64,000 bases of DNA from Euwallacea fornicatus (GCF_040115645.1 NC_089550.1:3472001-3536000), one strand, 5' to 3'; counted from the first letter of the stretch, positions 39,001 through 53,028 are shown. Program-made: numbers and translations. The notes: generated from the letters alone by a model not told the origin.

Positions 39001-42000
39001 ATTTAATTATTTCATCAAAAAATTGTTAAGCAGAAGTTAGTACTAGAGCGAGCGTAAGGATAAGAAACCCTTTTCCATATAATTAATGATATTCGCGTTT
39101 CAACACTCCGTAATAATAAATGGTCCACCTTAATTAGACTATTAATCTAAGAATGAATTAAACTGGCTTGATATTTAAGAAAAGCACAAAAGAGAAATGA
39201 TCTCGCATTTTTGAAACGGTCCCTTTTAATTTTCTCTTAGTCTTTCGTCGGAACTACCGCCTAGAGGAGAAAATCTAGTACTTTTCATTGCAAAAATGCA
39301 CACAAAGATGTTCGTGAGGGTGACCAGTTGACGTGGCAGCTTGCTGCGAGTCCGATTACCAGCAAAAACCTGAAGAAAAAAAAATTTCGGATCATATGGA
39401 AATCAATCAACGACAGGTCGATGTTAGGATTTTTCTGACTATCCACAGTTAAAATATTTCTCTCCGAAAAGGCTCAATTAATATTTGGAAGCCTACACTC
39501 AACTCATTCGCTGAAAATTATTCATAGACTGAAACTTTCACAGAACTTATCGTCAAAGATGAATTTAATATCTAAATTTAGATTTTCCTGAATTTTCCAT
39601 TACAGTTGAAATGAGATTATTTGTGTTAGAACCCAGCAACCCATGTACTAAACAAGTCGGACACAAGACTGTCAGGTAACAATGAAGAAGAGGTCGAACT
39701 GACTGGGATCGATTTACATAATAGAACTGCACAGATACTGCATTTATACATCTAATACTATGAAAATCAATAACCACAATTCGGAAATTACCTATCCAAC
39801 GTATAAACGAAGCAACCGTACACCGGTTGTTTAGTAGAGTGTGCTCTGTAACAAGTAGCGGCAAAACCGATCTCCGTACTGCGACGTCATATATCATTCT
39901 GGATGATTAAACAATATGGCGCCATAACTCTGGAAATTTGCTGCCACTTTAGCACCTACACCACGCCAGGATAGCGTGTGCAGTAAATATGCATTTCGGC
40001 TTCAAAAGTTGTTTTTGATGTATTAAGAGTAATCGCTCCATTACTTTTAATGGCGTTTGATGTTAATTCTGGGCCAATTAAAATGCCGTGACGGACCTGA
40101 AGGTTCAGGGCGAGCATTAGAGGCAATAACCGTAAAAGAGCCTGGGTTTGTGGTCGGCATAAAAGTGCGGTACGTCTAATAAAACTAAACCCGGTGATAA
40201 TGCAGCTTCGATTGAACGGGGAATTACACTTTTTACGAGCGTATCTCGAAATCCCCCACGCTTTATGTCAGAAAAATGTGCTTCCAGGTTACGCGCCAAA
40301 TCCCGAGCCCATGCTGGTGGGACTGAATCAGAAGGAGATCGATTCGTTGCTAAAACATCCACTGCTTTCAGCAACGGCTAAACCGCATTACCCTGGTTTA
40401 ATGGATTGCAAAATTACGCAAACATAATATTTTCAAAGATAATGGACCGTGTACTTAACCCTCCGGGAAATTTGTTGTCGTAAAAGTGGCATTAGTTTCC
40501 GGAAGAGTTTTATTAGGGAATGATTTTCCTTTTTTGGGAATGGCATTTTTGTACCTCTAGAGCCACTCTCACTACCACAATTTGAGGCTAGTCTGGCTAA
40601 ACATAAATTTACTTCTTGCAATGCTCTATTATTTTTATTGACATGAAACTTTAATAGAATGATGTGAAGCTATAAAACTCCTGTCCTCGATCGTTTTAAA
40701 ATCATAATTGAATTTAGCATCATTCCCTCTGATTGAGGACAGGAGTTTTGTAACTATAAGATATAATTTTCTGGTTGCGATTGCGATTTGTATTAGTCTC
40801 CGTTAGAATGGCGGTTTTCTTTTACCAGGAATATCATTTTTGGACCTTCACAATAACCCTCTGTATTGCGGTTTACATCCATTGTGGCTCATATAAATTT
40901 TCCTTCAATAATGCTTTGTTATTCTTCCAAGGCTCCCTGCCCTAATATCTTTAAAATCATATTTTAATCTAACAGATCGATTCAAATTCGAAGTTTTGCA
41001 ACTTTCAATTTCAAGTTATTTTTTAAAGTTACACGAACGTTTTCCATTTAGCAAAAACGTTTTAAAATATATGCACCTGTTTCTATTTATATTTACATCA
41101 GATTCACTTATCATTTCTTTTTATTCCTAAAATTTTTATTATCGTCAGTGCGTTAAATGAAATGCATCAATTTTCTAGTTTTTACAGTATTTGCTCAGTA
41201 TCCCGGAGCAACCAATTTGGTAATTTAAAAGCTGTTAATAAATTCTAAACTAATTTATTTCAACTAAGAACATCTCAAAAATTCGCTGCGTAAACACCTT
41301 TTTGTGAAAGTGTTACTTGCTTGAAAAATCGTTTTAATTGCTATTAACAATAAACAAAATTGTTGCCAACCAATGTTTTATTAGTATAATTTAACGGAAA
41401 ACATTATGCATTTCCCGTTATTCTTGCCCGATCGTTTGACCAAATATTTAATGTCCAACTTGTAAATTGCGATTGTAAATAGGCCTGTCATTATTGGGAG
41501 TGTCATTAACACGTTCTGATATTTATGGTGGGTGGTTTTACCATGATTACTGTAATTAACGGTTTTATTTGAGTATTGTGTACTTTTGTACACCTGGTTA
41601 ATTATAATAAGTCTACAAATTGCTGCAAAAAGAAAACTTAGCAAGTTACCACACATGTTTAGACATGTTACCGAATAAAAATACTCACCTGAAGGAACTT
41701 TAAAAATAAATAAACCAAAATTTATGAGAGTAAGAAGGCAAATGAAACTTAGAGTTGTTTATCAATTTCATTTATCCTTTAGTGCTGAGAAACATCTCTA
41801 TAGTGAATAAGATGGATTAAAAGTATACATTTACTGCCTTTATATTATTTGGCATTCAAGAAAGGCCCACAAAAAAATAGAAAGACCAAAAAATCACTTG
41901 GAATAGTATAGTTCTTTCGTAGCAGGGTCATGACTTCTCGCGTTCAATTCTACATAAATTTCATTTCCAGGTTACTTTCCAGACATTAATACTTAGCACG

Positions 42001-45000
42001 AAAATTTTCAGTATTTATTCAAAAATCTCAACGTTTCTCTCTAAAAAAACTGAGCTAACCCGACCGTAATAAACTTCACACATCTCCCGTAAGATTAGGT
42101 CTCATTACTCCATAATTTAGTAACTCCATCCATCTGTAAATCCATTTAGGGCTATTGAAGGCTAATATAAAATTTCACTAATTTACCCTACTACCCTGAA
42201 CTGAAACTAACTTGAACTAACCAACAACCGCTCACAACAGATAACTTTTAAATCAAGTAAGTTTATGTTAAAGTTGCTCAGGAACCCCTAACTCTCCTAA
42301 ATATCCGCCTGCATTTACAAACTTCAAGGTACAATGTTTTAACTGGAACTCCAACAGGATACTAAAACCTAATTCAGTACCACTTACCAGACACTGTACA
42401 GTAAATAAGCAATTACTGCATGTTTGTAGAATGAGTAGAGCATTAATTACGCTCATCATGCTGCAAATTCGTTATGTCTAATATGTTTAGTCATCTTTGT
42501 AATAAATTTAAATTTAAACACGTTTCTGCATGGTCTAGATGCATACAATTTTTTTGAGTTTGATAAAAATCTAGATTCGAATTACCCTGACTGAGTAATA
42601 TAGGGCAGCAATTACCCTCTTAATTCGGGGTTCAAGAAACACGCCAGTTTTCCCCTTGAAAAACTGCTCATTCATAACTTCCCGTGTTCTTGACCCATTT
42701 TCGCGCTAATCTACGCAATTGCCCTTTTCAAAACGGGATTTAAAATCCGTTAATGTAAATATATGCTAATTGAGGGAGAGAAGAACACGCCTTTGTAGTA
42801 AACACAGCCCAACAAGTATAGCTTAACTTTTATTGCATGTATGCTTCAACGTTGTATGGAAGCAGTTGCGCAACTTTAATCAATAACAATCCAAACTTTG
42901 CACATTAAACCCCAACTACATATTTTACCGAAAATGCATATTCGACCCTTCTGAGCTCTTAATATGTGTTGCATAGGGGGAAACGTCAATACAGGTGGCT
43001 TAATTATTAACACTTATATCAGGGCTGGCCTGGGGATTTTTAAAGGAAAAGAGCCTCGTAGCCCTATATCCTTGCTTTGGAGTATGCATTAAACTTTCCT
43101 AACACGCAAACAGTTTTAGCCAAGCAATTTAAAGTTTTGATCTGTGTTTCGGAGTGCAACCCCCATTGTGATCTGGGAAATATTAATTTCCATAAATATT
43201 AACTAAATGCCTCGTTACTAGGGTGTCGGAGTGTTCTGAATTATTTTGACTCGACGTGATATTCAGATTATTCGGGTAGGTATTATAAGAACACTCTCGA
43301 TCTTAATCAGGTTACAATGTATTGATTTTTAGAAACGTTTTTAAATCCATACATGTAACAAACCATTAGCTCTGGCAAGCCTAATTTACATGTGTCAGTC
43401 TAAACTAAAACTGTTGTGAGTTTTGATTCGTTTGATATTACGAAGGTTCGTAACGGATTACCATTTGTCCATTGCTTTTAAAATAACAGTGAATGCAATT
43501 TTTTCTCCTAAATTCCTTCTAAATTTACGAGTACATCGAACATCCGAACTCGGTCCCATTTATTATTACTTACAATAAATGGATTTGGAATTTTGCGCCT
43601 CCTATATTTATTGCTTTAATTTAGGCGGAGGGAGGCATCTTATTCAGATCCTCTCGAAGTGTCTTCCATCTTGAGTATGAAGAAAAACGAGCTTAAATTT
43701 ATCCTGACGTTATAACTTTGGAAAGGGGAGACTATTTAAATGACTCTAAGGGAGCCATTGTTAATTCTTGAATGCAATTTGGTCAAAGATGAAAACTTAG
43801 GTGGAGCCCAGACAAAGTCTTTACTATCTAAGTTCGCTTATTGCATTTTTACCCCTTATAACAGTTTCATAATACTTTTGAACCAACTTTCATCGCCTGC
43901 TGCATCAGAGCTGCAAAGTTGCATAACGCATTTTGTGGTGAGTCGAGATACTCGCCTGGATGGTCGATTGCAAACTTTCGACCTGCAAATTGATTCCAGT
44001 CGCTTTGGGTTCGTGAAATTACCTAACTTTACCTAAGACGAATCGTTTAGCTTTCTATATGGTAACAAGTAAGATTTCAACGATGTAGGACCCAGTATTG
44101 CTGTTAACGAACTGAATTACCATAGATATAATTTCATTCATTTAGGATTGAAGTAGGCGCTTTCAATTTTAATTAAGGAACATAAATACAGTGTCTGTTT
44201 TTGTGAAAAACTCCGTGAGCTTCCGCAGTGAATTAAAGCGTTTCTTTGCTTTTAAGACGCAACTAGCAGGCTGATGGAGGAGAGGAGTTTTGCAATATCG
44301 CAAAATTCGGCTTCCACACAGAATCTCCATAAATTTAAACAGAACTCGTTTTAATCATAAGGGATGAAAGGGTTTTTTTCTTATTGCATTACTAAAATAT
44401 ATTCTATAGTATGCTTGTGCCTTGTGAAGGACTGTCCTTTTAAATCCTAAACCGAGTCTAACCAATCCATTACCCGTAATTTAACTTTTCACAATTTAAA
44501 TTGTTGGGGTGTAACTAACTGGAACCAATTTTCAAATTTTTATGAATTGATTAAATCATTAGCAGCTAATAGAAATTGGGAGCAATGAGCCCTTTTCCCT
44601 CGTCTCATTCCCTATTATCTTTCAAATAAGGAACACGTTTTGCAGCAATTTAGCCTGCGATATGAATCCGGTTTCCATTATTACATACCAGCAAGTTTAT
44701 TCGCTCCTAGCGTGACATTTCTTTCGTGGCCCGACAACATTTACAGCACAAGATATCCGAACACATGAAATGTTTTCCATTTAAGTAACTAAAACAGCTC
44801 CATATTTTTGAAATGTGCGCCGGCAAACTTCCTTTTATTAGCTTCCACTCATTATTTCGCATTTCTTCCTTTTTAAAGCTCGTTACGGCTAACAAGAACA
44901 GACGAAAACGATCGCCTGGTCTTTTGAAATTTCAAATTTACGTTCCATATCATAACTTTCCACTACCGGAAGTACAGATGTACGGCCGGAGTGGAACAAG

Positions 45001-48000
45001 TTCTTTACTTCGGTTTTTATTTGAACAGCGTGAAAATTTACCATTTCAAAGGGCCTTAAATTTCCGACAGACTTAGTTTGGGAACTCTGTTTTCTTCTTT
45101 ATGTTTCGGGGTTTTTCCATGAATATTTGAAATTGCGATGTGGTAAAAAAAAGGACATAATTTAGGCTCAATTCACGGTTGCCAATTCGCATGTCGAACA
45201 AGCTGACGTGATCGATTTCAAACCGACAGAAGACAATTAACTGTGAAAGTGGATGGATAATAACTGGATACGGGCCCCATTAACTTTTCAAGTTTTCAGC
45301 AGTCACGTTGAAAACTTAATGAACTCGATTCCTTCAGCAGTAGCTGAGGGAATTTTTCCACGTGGATCGAATTACTAGTACCTCTATTGCAAACAATAAC
45401 ACGCCATCTTTTGTCGCGGAATATCGCATACACTTTTCGTGTCATATAAATTTGTCGGCAAGATTGCGATCCCATTTTTACGAGGTCGGTATACCCATTA
45501 CTCTTCAAGCTTCTATCTAGGAGTGTCTTTGAAATTCTGAATTTATGTTTCATATTGCTGCATCGAATAATTCTTCTCGTTCGAGAGAGCTTTTCAGGAC
45601 TCCTTTAGGGACATATCTATGAAATTACTGCAAGCAATAATTTTCTGCGTGCGAGGGATCCAATTGCATGTAACGCAATTTCTCAGGCGTGTAAGAAGAG
45701 AAATTAGGCCTTCAGGGATGATAAATCTCGCTTAATTGCTCGAGAACAACAAGATCCATATTTCGCAAGACAATCGTCGTGACTCCAAACTTTGGACAGC
45801 TTCGAATTTCAATCGTGCCTTTGAATACCAATCAATTTGCAGACGTTAGACGTAATATATCCGAGAACATTATTGGGTATTCGAAGATTTATCGTCCTTG
45901 TCAGAGGAAACAATAATTCAGAGACACAACCGACAGATAGTAAATGAAAATCAGATCGTTTGTTTTTATTGCTTGTTAAACGTAACGAGGAAATGTCTCG
46001 AAAGGAGTAGAAAATCGAGATATACTGCTCGAATTATGTAATATTGTAATGGGGAGGAATTTATTTTATTATTACATCTTGGTTTCGTAGAGTTTGAATA
46101 ATTCTCCCCGAGGGAATCATCGCAATAATATTTTTTGCGACCAAATCAAACAAAACATTTGAAGTTTCTTGCCTTAAGCTGGCGAGGGTTCTTTTTCTGA
46201 TTCACCTTGTTATACCATTATATCTTGAATGATATATGAGAAAGTGTATTAGTTTTTTACTGGAATGATAGATTGCCTTTCTTTTTCAAACTAAAAAGAT
46301 TAATCTATGCCATCGTGGATCTAATATTATAAACTTCCGAAATTTCTCTCATCTCAAACATACTCGTATACAGTTTCAAGTATCGTTTAACCTTTTTGTT
46401 CACATATAAATCATTTAAATATGAATTAGTGCACATTTTAGGTAAATATTCACATTTCAGGATCTTCAGAAATTTAGTCTAATATTGAGTGACTGTAGAG
46501 TAAATCTTTAGACGATAGTTTCATCGTATCATCTCCACATGGAGATCAGATATCCACGGGGAGATGATGTATAGTTCAGCAAACCTGCGAATGAATATTG
46601 CTTCCGAGCGAGCAAGTTTTAATACTGACATTTTCCTGATATTTCACATTATACCAACGGAAAAAGGAAATTTAAAATAAAGCCAGGAACATTTAGCTTT
46701 CGCATGATGTCAGATGTCCCGAATCTACTAATATTTTATTTGAAATGCACGTCGACCTACAATATTTGGCCCCATTTAAATACACATTATGTAATTTTTT
46801 TCCGATCAGTCAATGGAAGAAATTTCTTTGCATGTTGGAAGGCCTTAAAATCTTTACGATTGTAAACCAGTATGAAACAAACTTTGCAGATTTTCTTGGA
46901 CCAGTGGTGAGAGCAACGACCCGTTAGATCTATTTAATAAAAGACTAGTTGTAGAACGAGGGTCCCATTATGCTGAAAATAAATCCACAAAGAATATTTC
47001 CTCATTACAGCGTGGTTTATCTATGCTTTCCCACGGAATTTCTCTTGGCTTATCCCGCCTGTTAAAGGCAGGAAGATCCATGTAAAGTTGTTTTTCTCAT
47101 TAAATTTATTGCACCTAAAATAGAGGAGATAATAAAGCGCTAACGGCAGCCTCAAGAATCTCCGCGGAGGTAATTTATTAAAGTGTCGTCGAAACGAAAA
47201 ATGTTGACGGGCTCATTTTGTCCTCGGATAAAATAATGCTAAATAAGCAATTTATTGAAAAATGGCATCGTTACTGGGACTTTATTAACATGATCCCAAA
47301 GGTGGATCTTCACGATTTCGAAACCGAATTCAGTAAATACTAAATGCTCCCCTTAACAAGCTGAAAGCTCGATACGTTTGACGGTCTTCACTTAAAGCAC
47401 CAGTCAATTATTCATAAAAACATCCATCCCACTCTGAAGACGAAACGCTGATTGGGTGGTCTCATTCGACGATGAGAAATTTAAATGTACAAAATTCGAG
47501 ATTGGGAAGCTTAATAATAATTCATGGAAGATCCCGGTAAAAACCAGAGCTTAACTTGCATGTTTGACCGTGAAAACTCCGAAATTTACTTCGTAAATCG
47601 ACAAAAGCCTTAATTATTCAACTTATCGATACGATTTTGTATTTCTTTTTTAATATACTTCACAAAAGAATTCCGATGATAGAGTAAGTTTTTTTAAAAG
47701 ACGAAACAGTGATTTCGTCGAGGGAGTAAAACGACGTTTAGTTATTTGTCCAGTCAGACATAAATCGTCTTCATATTTAATTAGATAAATTTAGTTACGT
47801 CACATTATCTTACTTTTCCTAGCTAATAAAAATTTCATACCTACAGATAAAATTTATCCAATAGAACATTAAGTCTTGTTACATTATGTATAATTATATA
47901 TAATGACACCGCGTCACGGAAGTATTTTTATTAATCATTTTCTCGAAGGGCACTTTTTCATGTCAAAATAAACAGATTTAAAAATGTAGAACCGTATTTT

Positions 48001-48620
48001 ATGAGTTAGTACATATTTTGCTTCCAAGATTAATCAAAATTAGATTTAGATATTTAGAATTATTATTCTGAAATTCTCCCCCTTTATCAATGTGGAAATT
48101 CTATGAAATTCAAAAACCGGTATCTGTTAATCGCATTAACGCTTAAAACCAGTCTGATTATTATGTGCATTAACATATTACAGGGACTTTAGAGTGAAGG
48201 TTTGTGTTGCATATTTGCCCTTAGAGTGAGAACATTGAGCTTTAATGACCTAAATTATACCGTTGATACTAATTACTTACATAGTAATATTGTTTCTATT
48301 CTAAAATTTATGCAGCATTATGTTTGTCAACTAAGTTGAATTATTCATTGTTAATTAAAGTTACAAAACAACAATAGAGCAAAGTGGGTCATCAGCAAAT
48401 GCATCGACTGTATCGATGTAATGAACATAGTTAAGTGAATGTGATCAATAAAAAGAATTGACGTAACTTGCGAATACCTCTTAAAATGCATCTGGTTATT
48501 GGACCGTAATTGAAGAAGATAGGATCACACTAAAATTTTGAAAAAGTTCAATGAAGTTGGCGACAAATCACTATTTCTAAGCCTATAGATGACTATGTCT
48601 TGAATATCTAATAAACATTA
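33064..48620. other. Non-coding DNA upstream of the first recognised Sidestep-like exon
   Basis: This is about 15.6 kb with no recognisable gene. It may be a further 5' intron or the upstream flank of the Sidestep-like gene. A possible leader exon (42388-42459) and a hairpin (40674-40749) are noted separately; other open frames are short and unremarkable. Confidence 0.55.
40674..40749. repeat. Perfect 15 bp inverted repeat (hairpin), 46 bp loop
   Basis: AAAACTCCTGTCCTC at 40674-40688 is matched exactly by GAGGACAGGAGTTTT at 40735-40749. Similarity weakens outside these arms (TATA before, CTATA after). It may be a small fold-back element or the ends of a short MITE. Confidence 0.6.
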
Positions 48621-49213
48621 TACAGGGTGAGTCGCGAGGATCGTGCCAAACTTCAGGAGGGTGTTGTACATGAAAAATAAATGTAAACAAACTCAAATGT
48701 TGTTATCCGATTTTCGTTTGTTTACAAGTTATAGCGTAAATAAAATTAAAACATAAAATTTTAAAAAATTATAAATTTCATAAGAAATTCCATAAATTAA
48801 CGTTTGGATATCATAGTAAATGTTCAAAAATATTGCCATTGACTTCTAAACATTTTCGGCTTCGTCTATGAAGAGCATTCGTTGCGCTCCTGATTGTTTC
48901 ATGTCTTTCTTTAATGGCAGCTGCAGCATTTCTAATGCGTTGAATTAGTGCATCTTGAGTGTCCACTTTTACTCTGTACACTTCAGTTTTAAATCAACCC
49001 CACAAACAATAGTCTAGTGGTGTCAGGTCTGGAGACCTCGGAGGCCAACTAATAGGACCACCACGACCAATCCAACGTCCAGGAAAAAATTTTATTTACG
49101 CTATAACTTGTAAACAAACGAAAATCGGATAACAACATTTGAATTTTTTTACATTTATATTTCATGTACAACACGCTCCTGAAGTTTGGCACGATCCTCC
49201 CGACTCACCCTGT
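48621..49213. mobile_element. Non-autonomous Tc1/mariner (IS630)-type element with ~126 bp terminal inverted repeats
   Basis: The ends read TACAGGGTGAGTCG at 48621 and CGACTCACCCTGTA ending at 49213. The inverted repeats run 48621-48747 and 49088-49213, with about five mismatches by eye. Both sides are flanked by TA (48619-48620 and 49214-49215), the usual target of Tc1/mariner elements. The 593 bp interior holds only the C-terminal part of a transposase on the minus strand, so the copy cannot mobilise itself. Confidence 0.8.
48811..49083 (-). pseudogene. C-terminal transposase fragment inside the TIR element
   Basis: The minus strand from 49083 reads 'PGRWIGRGGPISWPPRSPD' followed by 'LTPLDYCLWG', then an in-frame TGA at 48996-48994. 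It continues open ('FKTEVYRVKVDTQDALIQRI') to a stop at 48813-48811. The 'SPDLTPLD' segment corresponds to the region of the third catalytic acid of IS630/Tc1-mariner transposases. The N-terminal DNA-binding part and the first two catalytic residues are absent, consistent with an internally deleted derivative. Confidence 0.75.
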
Positions 49214-49215
49214 AT

Positions 49216-52200
49216 ACTACTTGATTTTACCAGAAAAAAGAAAAATTTCCCTACAAGACGTGAATTTCAAATTATGAGTTGGGCAAACAAGAGCTGATCT
49301 GCAGGGATGGACAAACCGACAAATCAAAAAAAGAATCATTGTTTTCAATTTATTGAGAATTTCTAGCAGCGCCATTAAAAAATGAGACATTCCCCTGTGT
49401 TTCATCCAACTTGAAATCTCGAGAAACGATCAACAAAATTCAAATCTTGAAACAATTTGCAGGAATTAATGTCCTTCTGCGACGGGATAAAAAAAACCAT
49501 AAAATTCTGATGAAAGCTACTGTTTCTATTTTGAAATATCTTAAGAGCTCAAAAAATTGTTTGGAACATTCAATTATTTAACGGAAATTTATGGAAATCG
49601 GAACGTTCTTTTAGAGCTTTATTCCGTTATTTAAAAGTGAAGTTCTTAAAATTATTAAACGCCAGACCTTTATTGATTTGAACAATAAATCAATTTCCCG
49701 TGCCAATTTCAACTGTCGCTTATTAAAATGTTTTACAGAGTCTTCTAAAAAAATCTGACGTCATTTTTCAACGTACTCATTCTTCATTCCACAATGCAAC
49801 GAAACAAAATTGGAAGAATGAGTTTTAATGGAGAAGTTGGGTGTATCTCTCTGCGTTTATTTATTACCTCGCATCATTCTAGCGTACAAAGCAAAGAGCT
49901 GTTCTATAAAATGATGTTGTACAACCCAACCCGAATAATTTACACGTCAGTTTAAAATAAAACAAACATTTCCCATCGACATATTTAATAAGGAGGTGCG
50001 AGCGCGACACCGCCGTTCCGCAATCTCAGACGTTGTTTGTTTTCCAATATAAGCTTATTAAATTTCTGAGTTAATTTATGCAGAACGGAGGCAGCGAAAT
50101 TGGAAATTAGAATTCCCGACTAACGAAGAATAATGTTCGTCATTGTGAAAATTTGCCCGTCCGACTAAACGGGTTGGGGCGTGCCATAAATCAGTTTGAA
50201 AACTTGAGGAATTGTATATTTAAGGAATTAAGTTAAAACTCTTAGTCCTTATTAATTATCTCGATCTCGATCGTTTATTTACATCGTTTGTTATTATCGG
50301 GTTACGAGCGGCCCGTAAGAATTATTTTTCGACTCTGTCTGGCATTCTCATTTCTTTTAAGTAAGAACGCGACACTTTGAACCGAAATATTAAATTACGG
50401 GACTCGACAAAACGAGACGGGGCGAAACGTGCATTTCACTAAAAAGAAAACCATTGTCAGTTCCTGCCACATTTACCCCTAAGATGCAACAGAATTCCTC
50501 CGCACTACTACACCAAATATGTCTGATAACCCTTCATACACAATTCGGAGCTCATACTGCGGTCCGGAATTGAATATACCATTTAAATTCGCTCTATCTA
50601 TAATGAAATCTTGATTGCGGAAAGCGAAAATAGTTTGCCTTCTCTATAAAAATCTCACCAGACTTGGATTAATATAATATGCTATCTTACGATGAAAGGA
50701 AAAATTTCGGAAGGGAACATGAAAACTCATTAGAAGCCATCCATCCTCCTGTCTACAAAATAGCAATTAATGTATTAATCTTGTGGAACCTGGTCTTGCA
50801 CTGTTAAATTAACAAATCGTTCCACACAATAAGAGACGACAAGTTGTCGATGAATTGCGTATGAAAGAATTTTTTATTAACATGGAAAGTACTTAAATTT
50901 TAGTAGAGAAGAGGTGATGATTGAAATTATCAAGGGTTCACTTCGGCGAGTCATAACAGTTCATTGGAAGGTAACGCGTTCCTGGCCCACAAAATCTATG
51001 ACCTGCTCTATATTAACTTAGGGTTGCCTCTATCGCTTTTAGATTTCATCCAGATAATATATAAAGTTTCCTTAAACAGTATCAACCCCTTACCTTTTCC
51101 CCCAACTAAATGAAATTCAATAGTCAAATTCCACATATACGAGTATAATGAACCCGCAATAATAGCACGTGTAAGCATATCCCCTTACTAATTGCATCCA
51201 GTACATGTTCATGGTCTTATTACAAATTAGGCCAATGAAGCACGAATTAGTTACCGCATGACGTACTGGTTGGATATCAACCTTGTTTGATAATAATTAA
51301 TAAATCTTCTTGATGCATTATTCACACAAGCTATTGTGATTTGGAGCTGCTCCTTCGAGTTGATTGCTGATGCTTGAATGGTGATAAATTAACTGTTTTT
51401 CTAGGTAATTAGCTGACTTGATTATTATACGTCGTAATTTGAATATAATTAAAAACTGTCAGCCCTATCAAAATCAGAATTATTATTATATATTATTATA
51501 TATATTAATATCAATTCTCCTATTACCGTTGATTGCGCAAGTGCTGAATTTGTTTTTCAACATAATACTGATGCCCCAAAATTTATTTAATATTTCGCCA
51601 TATTAATATTTGCGGAATTTAAATATGATCTCATTAATTATAATCGCGTAAATTAAAACGCATAAATCATATACATGGTAAAGCCGCAAATTCCGAAGTT
51701 CTCGCCCCATTCTCCCAATCGGTTTGGCAGGGAAATTTTACATCTCGGATTGATGGACAGTATTTTAAAAGAGCTGTTTCGAAGTCAGGAGAATTCGAAT
51801 TTTCATCCCGAGAGTCAGATTTTTATTGCGGACGCAAACTATATTTGCCTGCGTCAATCAAGATTTCATTATAGATAGGGCAAATAATGGTAGATCCAAT
51901 TTTCGAGCTTCGTGTTTGCCCTTGCTGGCGTTACGAATAATCGTTTTACATCCTGCTTTACCAGTACTAGTAGAAATTCCTTGATAAAGCTTCATCAATT
52001 ATATTAAGCCGAAGCTCGATGTCACTACAATAAAAGCAACAACACAGGAACACTGTTAGGGAGTAATCTCCATACGAAAAGAGAAAATACACACCTAGTA
52101 CATGGTGAGGGTAAAACACTTAAGGCAGGATTTGGGAATTTACCATGAAAATAGATCCCATTTCGGCGGGATTAGAGACGAGGACCCTCCAATTTACATA

Positions 52201-52599
52201 CCATAATTCATTTCTTTTGTTGCGGGAAATATGGAGATGCGTGTAGATATAGTGCTGATGGCAGTTTAATTCCCAGGCTCTGAATATAATTTAATTATTT
52301 GAATATTGCGCCGGATAACCTTGGAAATTGAGATTTGTGAGAGGATTATCGTCGACAAGGAATTTATTGTTTGTTTGGTTAAGAGATTTGCCAGTCTTGT
52401 AAACAATTGTTAAGTTTACCGCAAATTATGGAGTAAAGAGAGTGATGTATATATTAAACAATGTGCTGATCGTGTTCACGTAAGTTGCGAGGACTAATTT
52501 AGGATCGATTTTATGATTGGTGAACATTGACGTACGTATCTAAGAGCAAATTTTGAAAATCGGCAAAAAGCAAATATTATTTTAAAGCGTGACTCGCTA
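49216..52599. other. Non-coding stretch before the nested mariner/retroelement block
   Basis: AT-rich DNA with no supported gene. A simple AT run (ATTATTATATATTATTATAT type) lies at about 51480-51512. Confidence 0.6.
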
Positions 52600-52739
52600 A
52601 AGCATTGCTCTTCAAGCTCTTTTGAATGCTCAATATGCCCAATGCGAATATGTTTCATCCATAGTTATGAATCGTAAGCAAAAACTGGGCTTTATTGTTG
52701 CGAAACTACGCCAAACATTCCCTTGATTCATCCTCACGG
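52600..52739 (-). pseudogene. Mariner transposase fragment, middle part (split by the retroelement)
   Basis: Read on the minus strand this segment contains 'RFITMDET' (Asp-Glu-Thr codons at 52659-52651), the motif around the first catalytic Asp of mariner transposases. It has frameshifts and stops on both sides. Just before it the strand encodes a degenerate 'ESRECLA' / 'FRNNKAQFL' stretch, also typical of mariner. The other half lies beyond the LTR element at 60306-60665, so the transposase gene was interrupted by the insertion. Sequence beyond about 52600 is too decayed to assign. Confidence 0.75.
52736..52739. other. Target site duplication, left copy (ACGG)
   Basis: ACGG precedes the 5' LTR and recurs directly after the 3' LTR at 60306-60309. 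Four-base duplications are typical of errantivirus integrases. Confidence 0.9.
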
Positions 52740-53028
52740 AGTTATATCACAACAATTTGCTTAATAATTAAATAATAAGAAACTGCGTAGTGTTTACTAC
52801 CATCTAGAATTTGCGATTAGAAAACGTATTACCCCTAATTGCGATTTAATATTAAGTTCATAATGTTCTGGAAGCCTTATGCATGGTCAGCATATATTTT
52901 AATATAAATAGGGAAAAACGTAGATTTAGGAATCATAATTTTTGTAACCGTATTGTTAGTTACATTTTGTGTTGTTTCCTGTAAAATAAATTTTTAAAAA
53001 ATAGTTTGGCTGAACCTCAAACTTAACT
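52740..53028 (+). repeat. 5' LTR
   Basis: This is 289 bp with AGTTA...TAACT inverted ends. It contains a TATAAATA at 52903-52910 as a likely core promoter element and an AATAAA at 52985-52990. It is identical by eye to the 3' LTR, so the insertion is evolutionarily recent. Confidence 0.96.
52903..52910 (+). promoter_or_regulatory. Candidate TATA box in the 5' LTR
   Basis: TATAAATA lies 119 bp before the LTR end, upstream of the AATAAA signal, as expected for a U3/R arrangement. The transcription start is not otherwise marked. The same motif is at 60180-60187 in the 3' LTR. Confidence 0.5.

Noticed and set aside
40117..40427. Overlapping 77-85 codon open frames on both strands
   Set aside because: No recognisable protein; the same patch being open on both strands argues for composition rather than coding.
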